Source: Gracilaria vermiculophylla (lineage: Eukaryota; Rhodophyta; Florideophyceae; Gracilariales; Gracilariaceae). Taken from it: a stretch of DNA of 64,000 nucleotides. The position numbers were made by a program, and so were the translations under genes. The stretch is taken from positions 1,213,264 to 1,277,263 of the forward strand of contig JAHNZQ020000308.1 of NCBI GenBank assembly GCA_019155205.2, read 5' to 3'. Under the pieces are notes generated by a model, which did no database searches, was not told the DNA's origin, and saw only the letters and a program-made list of their open reading frames with translations. The stretch's first letter is position 1; the number at the start of each line of letters is the position of its first letter. Of the stretch, positions 50,729-61,899 are shown piece after piece.

Positions 50729-52041
50729 TCATGGCGCATGGTCAAACCGAATTTCTTCCTCTCTTGAAGACATCGGCAAAACGTATTTTTCGTCAGCTTC
50801 CTCTGTGCTTTCGATGGCCTGCACCTCCGATGGCTCTGGACTTCTTTCATCAAGAAGTGTGGTGTCGTCAACATGTTCCGGAAGCGGAGTCTTTGATAGT
50901 AGTGGACCTCTCCCGTTGCTATTTCCTCTTCCGTTCCTCGCATTTGACGTAGTCTTTAAAAGCTCTTGAACAATAGGGATACCTGTCGTAACTGGCACAA
51001 TACCAGAATCACATACAGCCCATCCAGAGCTCATCAGCACTCCGACGATGGCTGGTCTCTCATTGATACGTGTTGCATTCATATCAATTATTGGACCACC
51101 GGAGGATCCCGACCACGATGCCAAGTCAATGGAGAAGAATATCCCGCTTCCGAGTGGCTCAAAAAGGATAGGGGTCGTATTCTTGTCAATAACAAGGTTG
51201 CGTCCGTCATTCACATCGCTTGGATACTGCGGCAACATGTAGTCCTTGGCGATATCGTAAACAACGGAAGGCGATATGGTTCCGATAGATTGCGGATCCC
51301 CAGCAAATTGTCCTTCAATTTCGAAGACAACCAAATCATTGCCCATGACGCTTGTAACTTCCTCATTCTCAGCGTCTATGTAAGATTGAGGTATGCATCC
51401 CCGAGCAAGGTTATATACATCAAACGTGGAGTCATCGGCGTTCATCTTGCCAGTAATAGCATATAAAAGTGTGTAATGAGGGTTGTCGTCTCCATACATC
51501 CAGTACGGCTCCTCACTCTTGTCTTGACGTTGACGATATACACTTTGTTTGGGACATGGACATGAATTCAACATATTGTGTCAGAAATTACTCATGGAAT
51601 GGCGACGCTCATACCGCAAGGACATCCAAAACAAAACAAGCAAACTTACCAGTGCGCGCTAGACAAAATTTGTGTCGGAGAAATGAATATTCCGGTACAA
51701 GCAGGCAGAGCTCGTTGAGCAGCTTGGACTGAGTCGCGGAGAGGAACTTCTGTTTCAACAATCGTCACTATTGCACCTAGTTCCACACCTTCATACTGTG
51801 TTGTATTATTTGGGACCTCTAAAACTTCAACATTAGAATGGCACTGAACAATGGATCGTTGAAGCAACGCGGGCATACCAAAAGGTCCTCGTCTCCTTCG
51901 CATATTGTTTTCGCGTAAATCGAGGGAAAGGGCCATGGGGGATTTGTCTTCATCACCTGTCAGAGTTTGAGGGCGGCAAACTGTTTGAGCCTGGCAGATG
52001 ACGAGGAATACTGCGGCTGTGAATAGAATAAGGATGTTCAT
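50729..52041 (-). CDS. Secreted trypsin-fold serine protease, two exons
   Basis: Exon 1 is 52041-51650 and exon 2 is 51542-50729; the 107-bp intron (51649-51543) begins GTAAGT and ends AAAG, phase 2. Splicing yields 401 aa with a signal peptide (1-18). It turns a dead-end AHW into SSAHCV, the classical catalytic His (130) plus Cys. Asp200 in GNDLVVFEI and Ser278 in SGSSGGPII complete the triad of PA-clan (S1-type) endopeptidases. Cys135-type disulphides are few, and the region between His and Asp is long. The C-terminus from about 320 is Ser/Glu-rich and probably disordered. The protein is likely extracellular or vacuolar; substrate unknown. The intron is inferred from frame, splice sites and motif completion together. 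Confidence 0.82.
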
Positions 52042-53596
52042 GCTTGACAGCGAGAGAATGCGCTTCTATTGCGTTTCGAAAATCTTATTGCAAACAGAAG
52101 GATGCAAAGCAACGGATAGTGAAAAAGTTCTCAAGAACGGAGTACGTCAACGTTTTCGAATCCGAAAGTTTTCTGTGCGTGATAGGCTCCTTCAGGTTAC
52201 GGGTAACACAACTTTGCTTTACGTGAGGCGTAAGAAATGCATAACTGACAATCGTTCCGAAACAATTTCACAGTGGTCGGATTGACGGAGGGAAGAGTCG
52301 CAAGTGTTCGTGAAACAATGGGATTTCTGTTTGAGTTGGCAACAAGTTCCAAGACCTCGACCCGTCCTTCAAAAAACAGAATGTACGGCAACGACTCACA
52401 AGTTGAGTAGGTTGTTGGACCGATGGGTTGAAGAAGCATTTCTCTTTCCCTATTTCATAGACCGATTGTTGGGCCTTGGAAGTGCCCATAAAACGCCTGG
52501 CCTCTTGTCTTTTTTAATATGCTGTACTGCTAAACTGTACATTAGGCCCGATGCTTTGGGTTTGAAACACTTCTCATTCTTTTCACAATACCTCTGTCCT
52601 CGTTTCGACATTTGTAGCTGATAGTGACTCAAATATTGCCTCCTTTCTTCAGATACTTTCTCGCGGTTGCAAGAGACTGCGGATTGCAGGCGCATTTTCT
52701 ATCCAAAGAAACCAAAGGAAGACCAGTTTTAACATACTTCATATCTTTTCGGCTATTGGTTAAAACTACGACTGTGCAAGAAAATTGAGTGTCAATCTGG
52801 GAGCAAAAACATCTTTCCAGTTAAAAGCGATAACGGATTGTACACATTGATATCAGACAAGCAGGAGTGACACTGGCGCGCTCTGCCACAAGCCATGTTC
52901 CTTCATCACTTTTATTCTGTATTTATATAGATGGTAAAGAAACGCGCTGAGCAACTTGCATCTTGACTGCTAGCCGTGAAGTGTTCCCATCGTTTTCCCT
53001 TTGTTTCACGCTGCGTGTGCTGAGCCGCAGAAGGAAAGACGTTCATCGTATTCTGTCACAATGTTCATGGACAAATGTCACTTGTCATGACGAGCTGTTG
53101 CTACCTGCGGAAAGAGGAGACGTGTAGTTGATGGAGATGATTAACTTAAAATGCAGTCGTAGAGGTTTGGGGCCTTTCTACAGAGAGAGAATCGCTGAAG
53201 ATGTCTTTCTCTTGCTATCTCAGAATCAGCCATGGTTAACTATAGTCAAGAAGAAAAAGAAGAATGACGACTATTAAATCTCTTGGGGACCGTGGTCCTG
53301 TACCTTAGTAAGCTTAGACTGTATTATGCAACCTATCCTGAACGATGATGGACTATTTATTATTTTGAAACATGTAAGATTCAGTGCAGTTTCCGGGGTC
53401 TCAGGATATTCAAATTTCAAGGCTTACCGGTTTTTGTATTCGTTTCTGTTGTTGGGCATATCACACTGGCGAAAGGGAGAAGATTACTTGTTAAGGACCA
53501 GAAAACCCAGTCTGTATGTGGCTAATATTGTATTAGTGATTTCGAATATGGTCTTGTTTGTGATAAGGATTCCCTTTGATACTCTAATAAGTAGGG
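52042..53596. other. AT-rich intergenic, nothing recognised
   Basis: Short frames only on both strands; no domains or repeats noticed. Confidence 0.4.
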
Positions 53597-53765
53597 TGTT
53601 CCGTGACGCAGCCCTACAGGGGCTTAGCTGGTGCCAAGGGTCGCGGATGGCCAGGCTCCAACAGTCGTCAAAGTCTGACGACGAAAGGGCGCCAATCGGT
53701 AGGGCCTGGATAAGCATCGCGGAAAAAAGGCAAGGCCCACTGTGTTGTCCCCAGCGTGTTGTTTA
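53597..53765 (+). other. GC-rich island with nested inverted repeats (possible structured RNA)
   Basis: About 170 bp that is clearly richer in G+C than its AT-rich surroundings. It holds a hairpin AGCCC-5 nt-GGGCT, a perfect 7-bp hairpin GTCGTCA-AAGTC-TGACGAC, and outer pairing of GCGGATGGCCAGGC with GCCTGG...CATCGC around it. The arrangement looks like a multi-stem RNA. It matches no ncRNA family I can recall. The frame running through it (53326-53766) shows no protein motif. Confidence 0.3.
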
Positions 53766-56047
53766 GCGGTAGAGTTCAACACAGGGATTAGTATGCGATA
53801 TCAATAAATCGTTGCCCACCTTGAAGAACAAGGTATTCTAGAATCCTTGATAGTCTGCATTGAAATATTGTCTACCGATAGCTAATGCATTCACTGGCAC
53901 GTTTTTAGATTTGCTGCACAGGCGAAGCCATTGATCAGTTTTATACAATCCGTGCGAGATGCTTCGTATCTCTTCATGGCAAGGCAGAAAAAGAAGCCCA
54001 TAGAACCACCCATTACATCTGCAAAATGTAACACTGTGTAGCAGAAGATGCGGTACAGATTCTGATAATATAACTTTGCGCCACTGCGAAACGTTACATC
54101 TGACGCGTTCTGCAGTCCACTCCAGACGAAAGTTTATATGATCTGGGGTTATAAAAATCATTTTCTTCGGCTTCTTGTAAACAAACCGATTGTCTGCTTT
54201 CAACGCAAGATGAAAGGTAGACCTCAATACGGACAGCTGCTATGCTTCTTCAAGCATCAGGTTTCTCCCACCGCTTTGTTTTTCTTCATGAAAAAGCCTT
54301 CTTTCTTCTAAAAAGGTGAGTATATGTGGTCCGCCGTGCCTTTTTTTCCTTCTCAACGTCTCTGACGCTTTCAATGAGTTTATAACAACCGTTTGTGAGT
54401 GCTTGATGATTGCCGCAATTGCTCGAGGTCTCACATCTTTTTTGTTGAGAGCAACGATTGACTTTTTGTCTTTATTGGCCGAAGAAGTTCTACACAGAGT
54501 GATGAACTCTTTTCACTGATCTTCGATGACACTAAGAGAATAAGGGACGTTGTAAGGGAACAGTTTGGATCATTTAACTATTTGCTTATCGTTTGAATTT
54601 GGCGCGAAGCCAAGCGAAGCGGAATTGTTTTGATCCTATATTTATGGTTTACTCTAATACTTTTTGTAGATCTCAGAAAAAGTACTGCTGATATTTATAC
54701 ACGGTTTGTTCTATTAAAGAAATGTTTAAAAATCCCTTCACGTTGATGCCGGTTTGAGGTGTTTTCTCTATGTCTGTTTTTCTGAGTCGATGGCCTTCTA
54801 CTTTTGGTGTGCACTATAATACCAATGTTTTAGAACTTCAACAGGGTTTGTTAGTGTTTGAGAACTTTTACTGACAAAATAGAGAGCAGAAATTGTTTTT
54901 GTCGGTGAAAGGTTTCCGGGTCCCATTTTTTGCGATTTATTAGCAGCCTTTTGCCGCCGAACCAACAAGTATGCTTTTTTTAATAGTAAGAAAACTAAGA
55001 AGCCCAATTGATTCCTTTTCTTTTAGCATTGTAAACGTTTGTAGACAACGAACCTGTCTTTATAGAGAGGTTGTCAATCTAGACCATAGTCTATAATATT
55101 GCAGAAAGCCTTAAACGACAATCTGTTTAAACTGTGCAGCTCTATGTTTGCGTCCGTATCAGACCTTTTTTGGTCAATAACAGCACAGCTGCAATTAGGG
55201 TTGTATAGGGGTTGCAAGGTCGTCGAATGTTTGTGCACGGGACTAATAATTTCGTCACCAGAGTTGGATTCCCAAAACTTGTCCGTATGTCGGATGCTCA
55301 ACTTAAATGTTTGTGGTCTATCGTAAATGGAATCTTAACTGGTCGCAGAATGAGCACGACCCCGCAAATGTTTGAAGCAATATCATTTCTAAGGCTAAAC
55401 AAGAGAATTTGGGAAATTTGATTTATGCATGAAGCGCTGAACGATGCAGAAACAACCTTAAATGGATTGATGTTTGGATTGAAGGGTAATGGATTGCTTG
55501 GTGAAGATGATGGGTGATGGAAGTGGACGAGGGATATAGAATGAGGAAGTTGATGAGAAAAGGGAGGAAACTATGGCCATCAATTGTGGGATTATACAAA
55601 AATTTGCAATTTTATGCCCACCAATTTTTTTTCCGGCCCTTCTCTCATTAACAACTAATGTTGTGTTGGTACTTAAAAGGACGTACCGAATGTACGTCGA
55701 TAAATACGGGCGTTCATGAATGATCTGGTAAGACACAATGGCAATTTTTTTTGTAGGAAGCGCTCTCTCTTTCACATGGGAGAGCCGCTGCAGTACAGTT
55801 GTCAACTTTATCAAGTCCAGTTACAATAGTCAATTTAAAATTCAATATATGATGCCCAGTCGATAAACCTTCCTACAAAAATCCCCTCAACAGGATTTTT
55901 GTAGCTATTCAATTTGGACGAGAGGGAATCTGCCCATCGACGACCCAATACATAGAGCAGAAAAGGCTTCAAGAAATGACGAGGTCTGTCCGTCGACATG
56001 TTCTGTTCTCAAAGTTTAACCGTCTCGTTGTATTCCGAAGATTCGTA
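53766..56047. other. AT-rich intergenic, nothing recognised
   Basis: About 2.3 kb of AT-rich DNA with short frames only. Confidence 0.4.
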
Positions 56048-56799
56048 TCACATCTTCGAATGATAGTGTCTCTCGTGAGCGACGAGATTCGCGCTACGCT
56101 TGAACACCTTTCCGCAAATGCGACAAGCGTCCCGTTCATGAACCGCTTTGATATGTGCCGTCAACTCAAGCTCGAATTTGCTTCTAAACTTGCACCGATC
56201 GCAGAAAAATTCTACGCATCGACGCCCGTGAACAGCCTTTGGTTTCGTTTTTCGGAACGCAGCATCGGACAGAGTGATACCAGTTAGTGCGCGTTTCCAT
56301 ATTCTGGATGCTCAATTCAAGGATTCATGGATCAACAAACCTCAACATGGCGCTTTCTGTCGAACGCACTGGCAAAGCTCTTGTCGCAGTGCGAGCAGGA
56401 GAACGGCTTGCGCTTTTCGTGCACTCGAGAGTAGTGACGAACCAACTGCGACCTCTGGCGAAAGGTTTTCGTGCATTTATCACAATGATGCGGAGCAGAG
56501 ATTATTGTAGAATCCGTTGCAATGGCTTCGACTGAATCCTGGCTCCTTCTGGCAAATGGTGATTTGTCTGATTTGTCTATTGCTGCAAAACCTGTACGCT
56601 TGATTTTAGGTTTGTGAGTAGAAGAAACTCGGGAGAAGCTCGGGTCGGGCTCGGCTGGTGCCTGAAGGTGCTGTTGAAGAAGGCTTGGAATTCGAAGCGG
56701 GGGCAGAGTATTTTGTCGACCGATTCCTGATAGAGTCGATCGGGTCTTTCTGTCGACAAAAGACGAAAACATCTTGGTCAGAATCTCTCTGTCATCCAT
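56048..56799 (-). CDS. Four-finger C2H2 zinc-finger protein, two exons
   Basis: Exon 1 is 56799-56341 (153 codons) and exon 2 is 56236-56048 (62 codons plus TGA). The 104-bp phase-0 intron starts GTTTGT, contains ACTAAC about 45 nt before its end and closes with AAAG. The 215-aa product has a Ser/Pro-rich N-terminus and four C2H2 fingers: CDKC..H (106-127), CSHC..HVEAVH (135-156, completed only by splicing), CDRC..HIKAVH (165-186) and CRIC..H (191-212). All have the C-x2-C-x12-H-x4-5-H spacing. The fingers are joined by EKRKPF-type linkers, which suggests DNA binding in the nucleus. Without splicing the frame ends in the middle of finger 2. Targets are unknown. Confidence 0.82.
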
Positions 56800-56859
56800 G
56801 ATGGCGATGCGAGAGCTGAGCCGTGTCAGGAAACAGAACTAGTTCTTGCTTATTGGCAT

Positions 56860-57631
56860 TCAAGACCACCTGGAACAGACATGCTCGTGAGACTCGTGAT
56901 GGTGACATCTTTTGTACTCCGAAGGAGCAACCAATTTTTCTAATATCGAGTTGAACCCTGCGCTCATAGTCCGCAGGGGTCGATTTCCGATTGTTCTCAT
57001 CGGACTAGGTGCGAACGAATACTGGTTCTTAAGAGAAACCAATGGTCCGAGCTCTGCTTGCACGCGAAGCGTAGACTTGTGAATGCACGATTTGCTGCGC
57101 ATGTTGCGTAAAAGAACGAAATCGGAAGGTTGGAAATGTGCCGATCGCCATGCATATAGCCAGCACAGAATGATTTCTGGGTCGTAGAGTTTTGTCGATA
57201 TATTGTAATGACGGAGGGTGGCCGGACCCAAATTGTTTGCCGATTCCGGTGTGTAGTACAGGACCTGTATCAAAGGTAGCCTACTACATGTTGGTAAGAT
57301 CCACTTCTGGAACACGGGCGTTGTGTGGTCTTTGCATGCGCCACTTATGACATGCAAAATGGTTTCAGATCTGGGTAAAACGATAAACTTGTGAAGGAAA
57401 TACTGTGGGACTCATAGACGATGATGACAATCAATGGAACTATGGAAAAAGTGAAGTTGGAATCGACATTACACGGAAACTGAGGCGCTCTTGATTACTA
57501 TCAATCTGCATGCTTACCAAACATGACCTTGGAAGAAAGAGAAATATGAGTAGGTCGTTGAACGCCGTACAAACCTTGGCATATTGCTGTTCCTCAGTGG
57601 TCTGAGCATCAAAACTGCTGTTTGGGAGCAC
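56860..57631 (-). CDS. Possible spliced gene of unknown function
   Basis: A minus-strand frame (57402-56860, about 180 codons) has ordinary protein composition, starting YFLHKFIVLPRSETILHV. It has no ATG at its beginning, but it can be joined in phase 0 to an upstream open stretch ending RSCL at 57518, across a 115-bp intron with GTAAGC at 57517 and CACAG at 57403. An alternative donor GTTTGT at 57574 is also in phase. The upstream exon contains VLPNSSFDAQTTEEQQYAK but has no clear start codon either, so the 5' end is missing. No family was recognised. The stop lies 60 bp upstream of the zinc-finger gene's ATG. Confidence 0.28.
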
Positions 57632-58873
57632 GAGAAATGTTCTTTTAGTTTGGCACGAATTGTAGTATTATAGAAAGGCCTCTGGATAGCAGTAGGTAAA
57701 TGTTCATATTCTACATAAACATCTTCGCAATACGAAAATATGTATTATGACTACACGATGGATGACTAGAGAAATCATTGATCGCATGAACAACCCATAG
57801 ATGCCCTCTGTGTTGCTGAAATGTGGATGAAAGAGTATCAACTCAAAGATAGAGATCGAAGGCACACTTGCATCCAGGTGTCTGCAGTGCATCGCACAGC
57901 TGTTTTTGAAGCAAAGAATTTTGTGTCTTGTGGACATGGATACGTGAAGGACAACATCTTACTCTTCTTCATAATCATGAACGCTGGGCTTTATTTCCCT
58001 GTACAACAGACAACTATTCTGCAGATATTTCTCTTTCCTCAAAAAGACCAGAATATTGTATGGTGTTAAGAATATGAGAAATTTATACTTGAGCATTTCG
58101 AAAACGAGTTTCTGTGAGATTTACCTAACAACAAGCTCAGGCGAGCATCAGAGTGGTTCAGATTAATTTTGCCTTTTCTCTATGTCCAGAAACATATTGG
58201 CCCACGGAAAGTTTAGCGGTTAGATGCGTGCAATACTGTTTTTAGAATTTTGCATCTTCACCGGAACATGCTGACCTTACAACGTACCTTGAGAAAATGT
58301 CTTCGCTCTCACGTTACTGTCTTCCCTTGTACTCACGTAGATTGCGTGGGAGGCTTTCTCACTTCCTTTTCTACTTACCATTTTTCTCCTGTTTACTATC
58401 GAAGCTATTTTGAACCTGTCGAAAATATGAAACCAGTAGACAGTCACGAATAGTAGGCTAACCAAGCATTGAACAAATTTGAGAGGCTTCTGCTTGTTAT
58501 CCTCTCATTATGTAGTCTTCCGTCACATTTTCATCGCTAGAAAAAATCTTCCATCGGAATTATGAAGGTAATTGCTGGAAGCAATCTTTCTTCGCATTGC
58601 AATCATTAAAACCAACCCTCCGACGGAAAGTAATCATTGTGGCGTAACAACACTTTATCAGACTCAGCACCAAAATAGTGAATATTTTATGCCAGCCCAC
58701 GTTGCTCAAGGAGGAGAGAATAGTATTTCGAGGTTATGGATAATATCTGAGCGGCATGAGGAACTAATAAACGAGTCTTCTTGAAGAACAATAAATCTCT
58801 TTACTCTTTGAACAAAATAAGATAAACAGTATAGCATCCAGCTCCTCGCAACATTTGGCTCTCAAGTCGAGGC
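57632..58873. other. AT-rich intergenic, nothing recognised
   Basis: Short frames only; no motif, repeat or promoter stood out. Confidence 0.4.
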
Positions 58874-59752
58874 TCAACACAGCGATTCAGGAACCATGCG
58901 ATAGCTTCGACAATACATTATTTCAAATCGACTATCTTTTCCTTTCTTTGGAAGATCGTTTCCACTACCATACTCCCCAGGAAGCCCAAACCAATCGGAA
59001 AATACTTCAGAGTCCATCTGTAAGTGCAGCTTCTTGTGCCAATCAGTATTAGGTTTTTCGCGTACCTTTACATCATTCAGATACCACACAATACGCTCCT
59101 TTGTCCATAAGAGACCCACTTTTATTTTTTCATCGCTCAAGTCTCGCCCAACGTCTACTTCCAAAGGAGATGCTATATCATCCTCTGGATTAGGACCCGT
59201 GAATACATGTGTGTTCATCATGAATAAGTTCTTGAATTCTCTTCCGTTGGTGGGGCGTTTTAAGCTTGTGGAGTATTCAAAGACATCTATCTCAAAGTCG
59301 CGCTTTCTTCCGAACCAAAAAGCAGAACTAATAGCCGACTTCATTAGTTTGCAGTAGATTTCAAAATACCCATAGCGCCGTTTTGCTCGAGTCCGGATGA
59401 AGGCTGTAGAATACTTTCGGTAACCGAGCAACCTTCTGTCACGATTCATTACCCGCAATACTTCGTCTGTGGGCTTCTCTTCTCTACTTACGAGGAAAAG
59501 GGAACCCCTTTCGATGAACACGTTTTTGTGGCTGAACCAACCAATGCCACGTCCGATCCAATTTGGATGGTAGCGAAGCCACCTTCCGCGACGTCTCCAA
59601 GACCCACGGACTTTGTCGAACTCATCAGACATCTCCCAATCCTTTTCCCATCGCATGCCTGGGCTTGCTTCCACGTACTCCGGAGGTGGCGCGAAAGATC
59701 CACTTTTATCCGGATCATAGTTTAGCTTGGGAATGTTCATGCGGATCACCAT
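58874..59752 (-). CDS. GH16-family glycoside hydrolase
   Basis: A 292-aa catalytic domain. WEKDWEMSDEF is the usual GH16 opening strand, then YGYFEIYCKLMKSAISSAFWF, then the active site EIDVFE (about 154-159, Glu-x-Asp-x-x-Glu, the beta-bulge form of laminarinase/agarase/carrageenase-type GH16), and MMNTHVF and ERIVWYLNDVKVREK strands near the end. The nucleophile Glu154, Asp156 and acid/base Glu159 are all present. Possible substrates in a red alga are wall galactans or beta-glucans; which one is not visible. ATG 59752 or 59740 gives no signal peptide, so a 5' exon may be missing; a strong acceptor-like CTATCTTTTTCCAG lies at 59808-59821. Domain assignment is secure, the 5' end is not. Confidence 0.8.
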   Translation of the reverse strand: MVIRMNIPKLNYDPDKSGSFAPPPEYVEASPGMRWEKDWEMSDEFDKVRGSWRRRGRWLRYHPNWIGRGIGWFSHKNVFIERGSLFLVSREEKPTDEVLRVMNRDRRLLGYRKYSTAFIRTRAKRRYGYFEIYCKLMKSAISSAFWFGRKRDFEIDVFEYSTSLKRPTNGREFKNLFMMNTHVFTGPNPEDDIASPLEVDVGRDLSDEKIKVGLLWTKERIVWYLNDVKVREKPNTDWHKKLHLQMDSEVFSDWFGLPGEYGSGNDLPKKGKDSRFEIMYCRSYRMVPESLC

Positions 59753-61899
59753 TCTTCGATATCGGCACAAGCAAATCTGTCGGGATGAATAGACGAGGTT
59801 TGGTCTTCTGGAAAAAGATAGGAGAAATCAGACGGCGTGCTTGGTCCTTCATTTAAAGCAACAAAAGCGATCACTCGAACTGTGAAACAAGCACCTCGCC
59901 GCAATGTCTTCACAGGCTAGTATTATAAGGGACATTTTGGATGATGGGCGCACTCACATATCCATACATGGTCCGGGCAAGCACACGGGCCAGGCCGCTT
60001 GAATCAAGCATACTGGTCCGCGAACCGATTCAATCCTTCGCATCACGCGGACCATTATTGTGCAGGGCTGTTCGAGCATCTCCTCGGGTTCGACCAACCT
60101 GAAGTGCAGAAACTAATGGACTTGAACGGTAACCAGCTGTGCGCCCCATGTTTTCGTCACAAGCAGTGTAAAACATGTTTTTAGTGGGACTTGAAAAATC
60201 TCGGCTTCTTTTCAAACTACCAGCATAGAGGGTCTTTTTGCTGGGGTGACAGGTCATTGCGCTTACCTTGCAAGACTTTCATCATTGAAACCAATTAGAA
60301 TAGATGCCGCAATCTTCTGTGGCATTCTAAGCCAGGGCTCTCTAGTGGATGCGCCGGCAGTGAGAGAGATATATTTCCTTCTCGGGTTCGAGCTTAACGC
60401 TCTTGCAATCTTGAGATCAAATTGCGTTCAATGAATTCGTTGCATGCCAACAGAACGCATCCGGTGACTTGCGAAGGACAGCGAGGCACCTGCATCGCAA
60501 CTAGCATAAATACTCGAAAGGAACGAGTCATAAATCATCGTAACGAAGGAACCAAATGTAGACCACGCACACGCCAGCTTTGCTCAGGAGCTTGATAATA
60601 CAGTGTGATGCAAGGTTGATGAGATTAAGCTCGAGTACCTTTCGGGTACTGTCGATGTTTCTGTACGTCGCATAGTCGTACATTAATCGCTTGGCAGCAA
60701 CAATGGCCGTCTGGACGTAGTGAAAATGCAGTGCAAACGGGCTTCGGCGCGAGTGATAAACATTGCTAACCTTCAGAGGAACGATAAGAGATAAGGCTTT
60801 TGCTGTGCTTGGTTCGCAGAAAAGAGTTCAAGGATTATTAGTGTCTTTCAGCGCCACTGCCTTCTGTCGCCCCACAAAAAGCCAAAAGAAAGGACACTGT
60901 GTTTGTTGTTCATGTACTAAAGGTAGAGTTGTAGCGATTTTGCAAGCCTGCAACGTTTCACCCTTCGTGCGGTGACTGCGAAGCTCAAAGAGCCCAGCGG
61001 TGTTGATGTCTGAAATAGATGAACTCGCCAGCTGCTTCTTCCATCTTAAATGGCCTCGTTGCTCGGGTAAGCTTTGTTTTGCATCGCGAGTTGTCCCTGG
61101 ATGGAAAGGTGATTCCGTGCACATGCGCAGGTAGAAGAGAAGAGCTAATCACGCAACATGCCCATTTAATCACCCCAGTCAGGATGCTCGCATCCCAGTG
61201 CCAACTGCATGCAAGACATGCGATAGCATTGTGATCTCAAGAAAGTCGCATGGTTTTAATGAGTTTTTGCTCTGTCGAATATGTGCACTTTTTAGTGCTT
61301 TCATTCTCAAGCATGAAGGAAGGACTCAGTCACTCATTCGTCTCTGTGGAAGGAAGACTTTTTTTTGTGGATGGCGCTCCGCCATCCTTTTATTCACAGT
61401 GGAAGACAAAGAACCGTAGTTCACCTGTTTTGGGCGATATTTTTTCGTTGCGATTGGAGAAAAAGAGATTCTGCGAAACAACAATCGACCTTGAGTCCGT
61501 GCAAGTCCACAACATGGCATATGGCATTTACTTTGTCACGTACTCTGGACGCAAGGCCGCATGTCTAAAACGCTATTAGCATCGCATCTGTTCTGCAAAC
61601 GGCTGCGAGACGCTTCCAACATGCTGCATGAAAGCGACAAGCGTCAAACGAGGACATCAAGTGTGGCCACAAAGTAATGCCTGCCAATTAGAGGCAGTCA
61701 GCAATGATAACAAAAGTGAGTGGAATGCGCTGGATAATTTGCATTGCATTTGTGCAGTACACCATTCGCATCGAAGGCATACCGTACATTACATATGACG
61801 GTGTTGCACAGCCTGATTATATCACAGATCGCGGCTGCGTGCCAGTTAGGACGCAGGCACGAGGTTTAAAGATTGCTTTCCAGAAGGCCTAGTGGCTAA
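59753..61899. other. Intergenic, possible 5' exon of the GH16 gene and small frames
   Basis: No confident gene. A donor-like GCAAGGTAAGC at about 60260 on the minus strand ends a short frame (MPQKIAASILIGFNDESLA) in the same phase as the acceptor at 59808, but the implied intron (about 455 bp) is much longer than the proven ones. Plus-strand frames at 61250-61579 and 61704-61892 have ordinary composition but no family. Confidence 0.35.

Noticed and set aside
53326..53766. 146-aa protein gene
   Set aside because: The composition changes abruptly at 53597 from AT-rich to a GC-rich island with RNA-like inverted repeats; no domain is visible.
59808..60264. A 455-bp first intron for the GH16 gene (donor near 60263, acceptor at 59808)
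   Set aside because: Phases match, but the length is four times that of the two proven introns, and the implied first exon adds no signal peptide.
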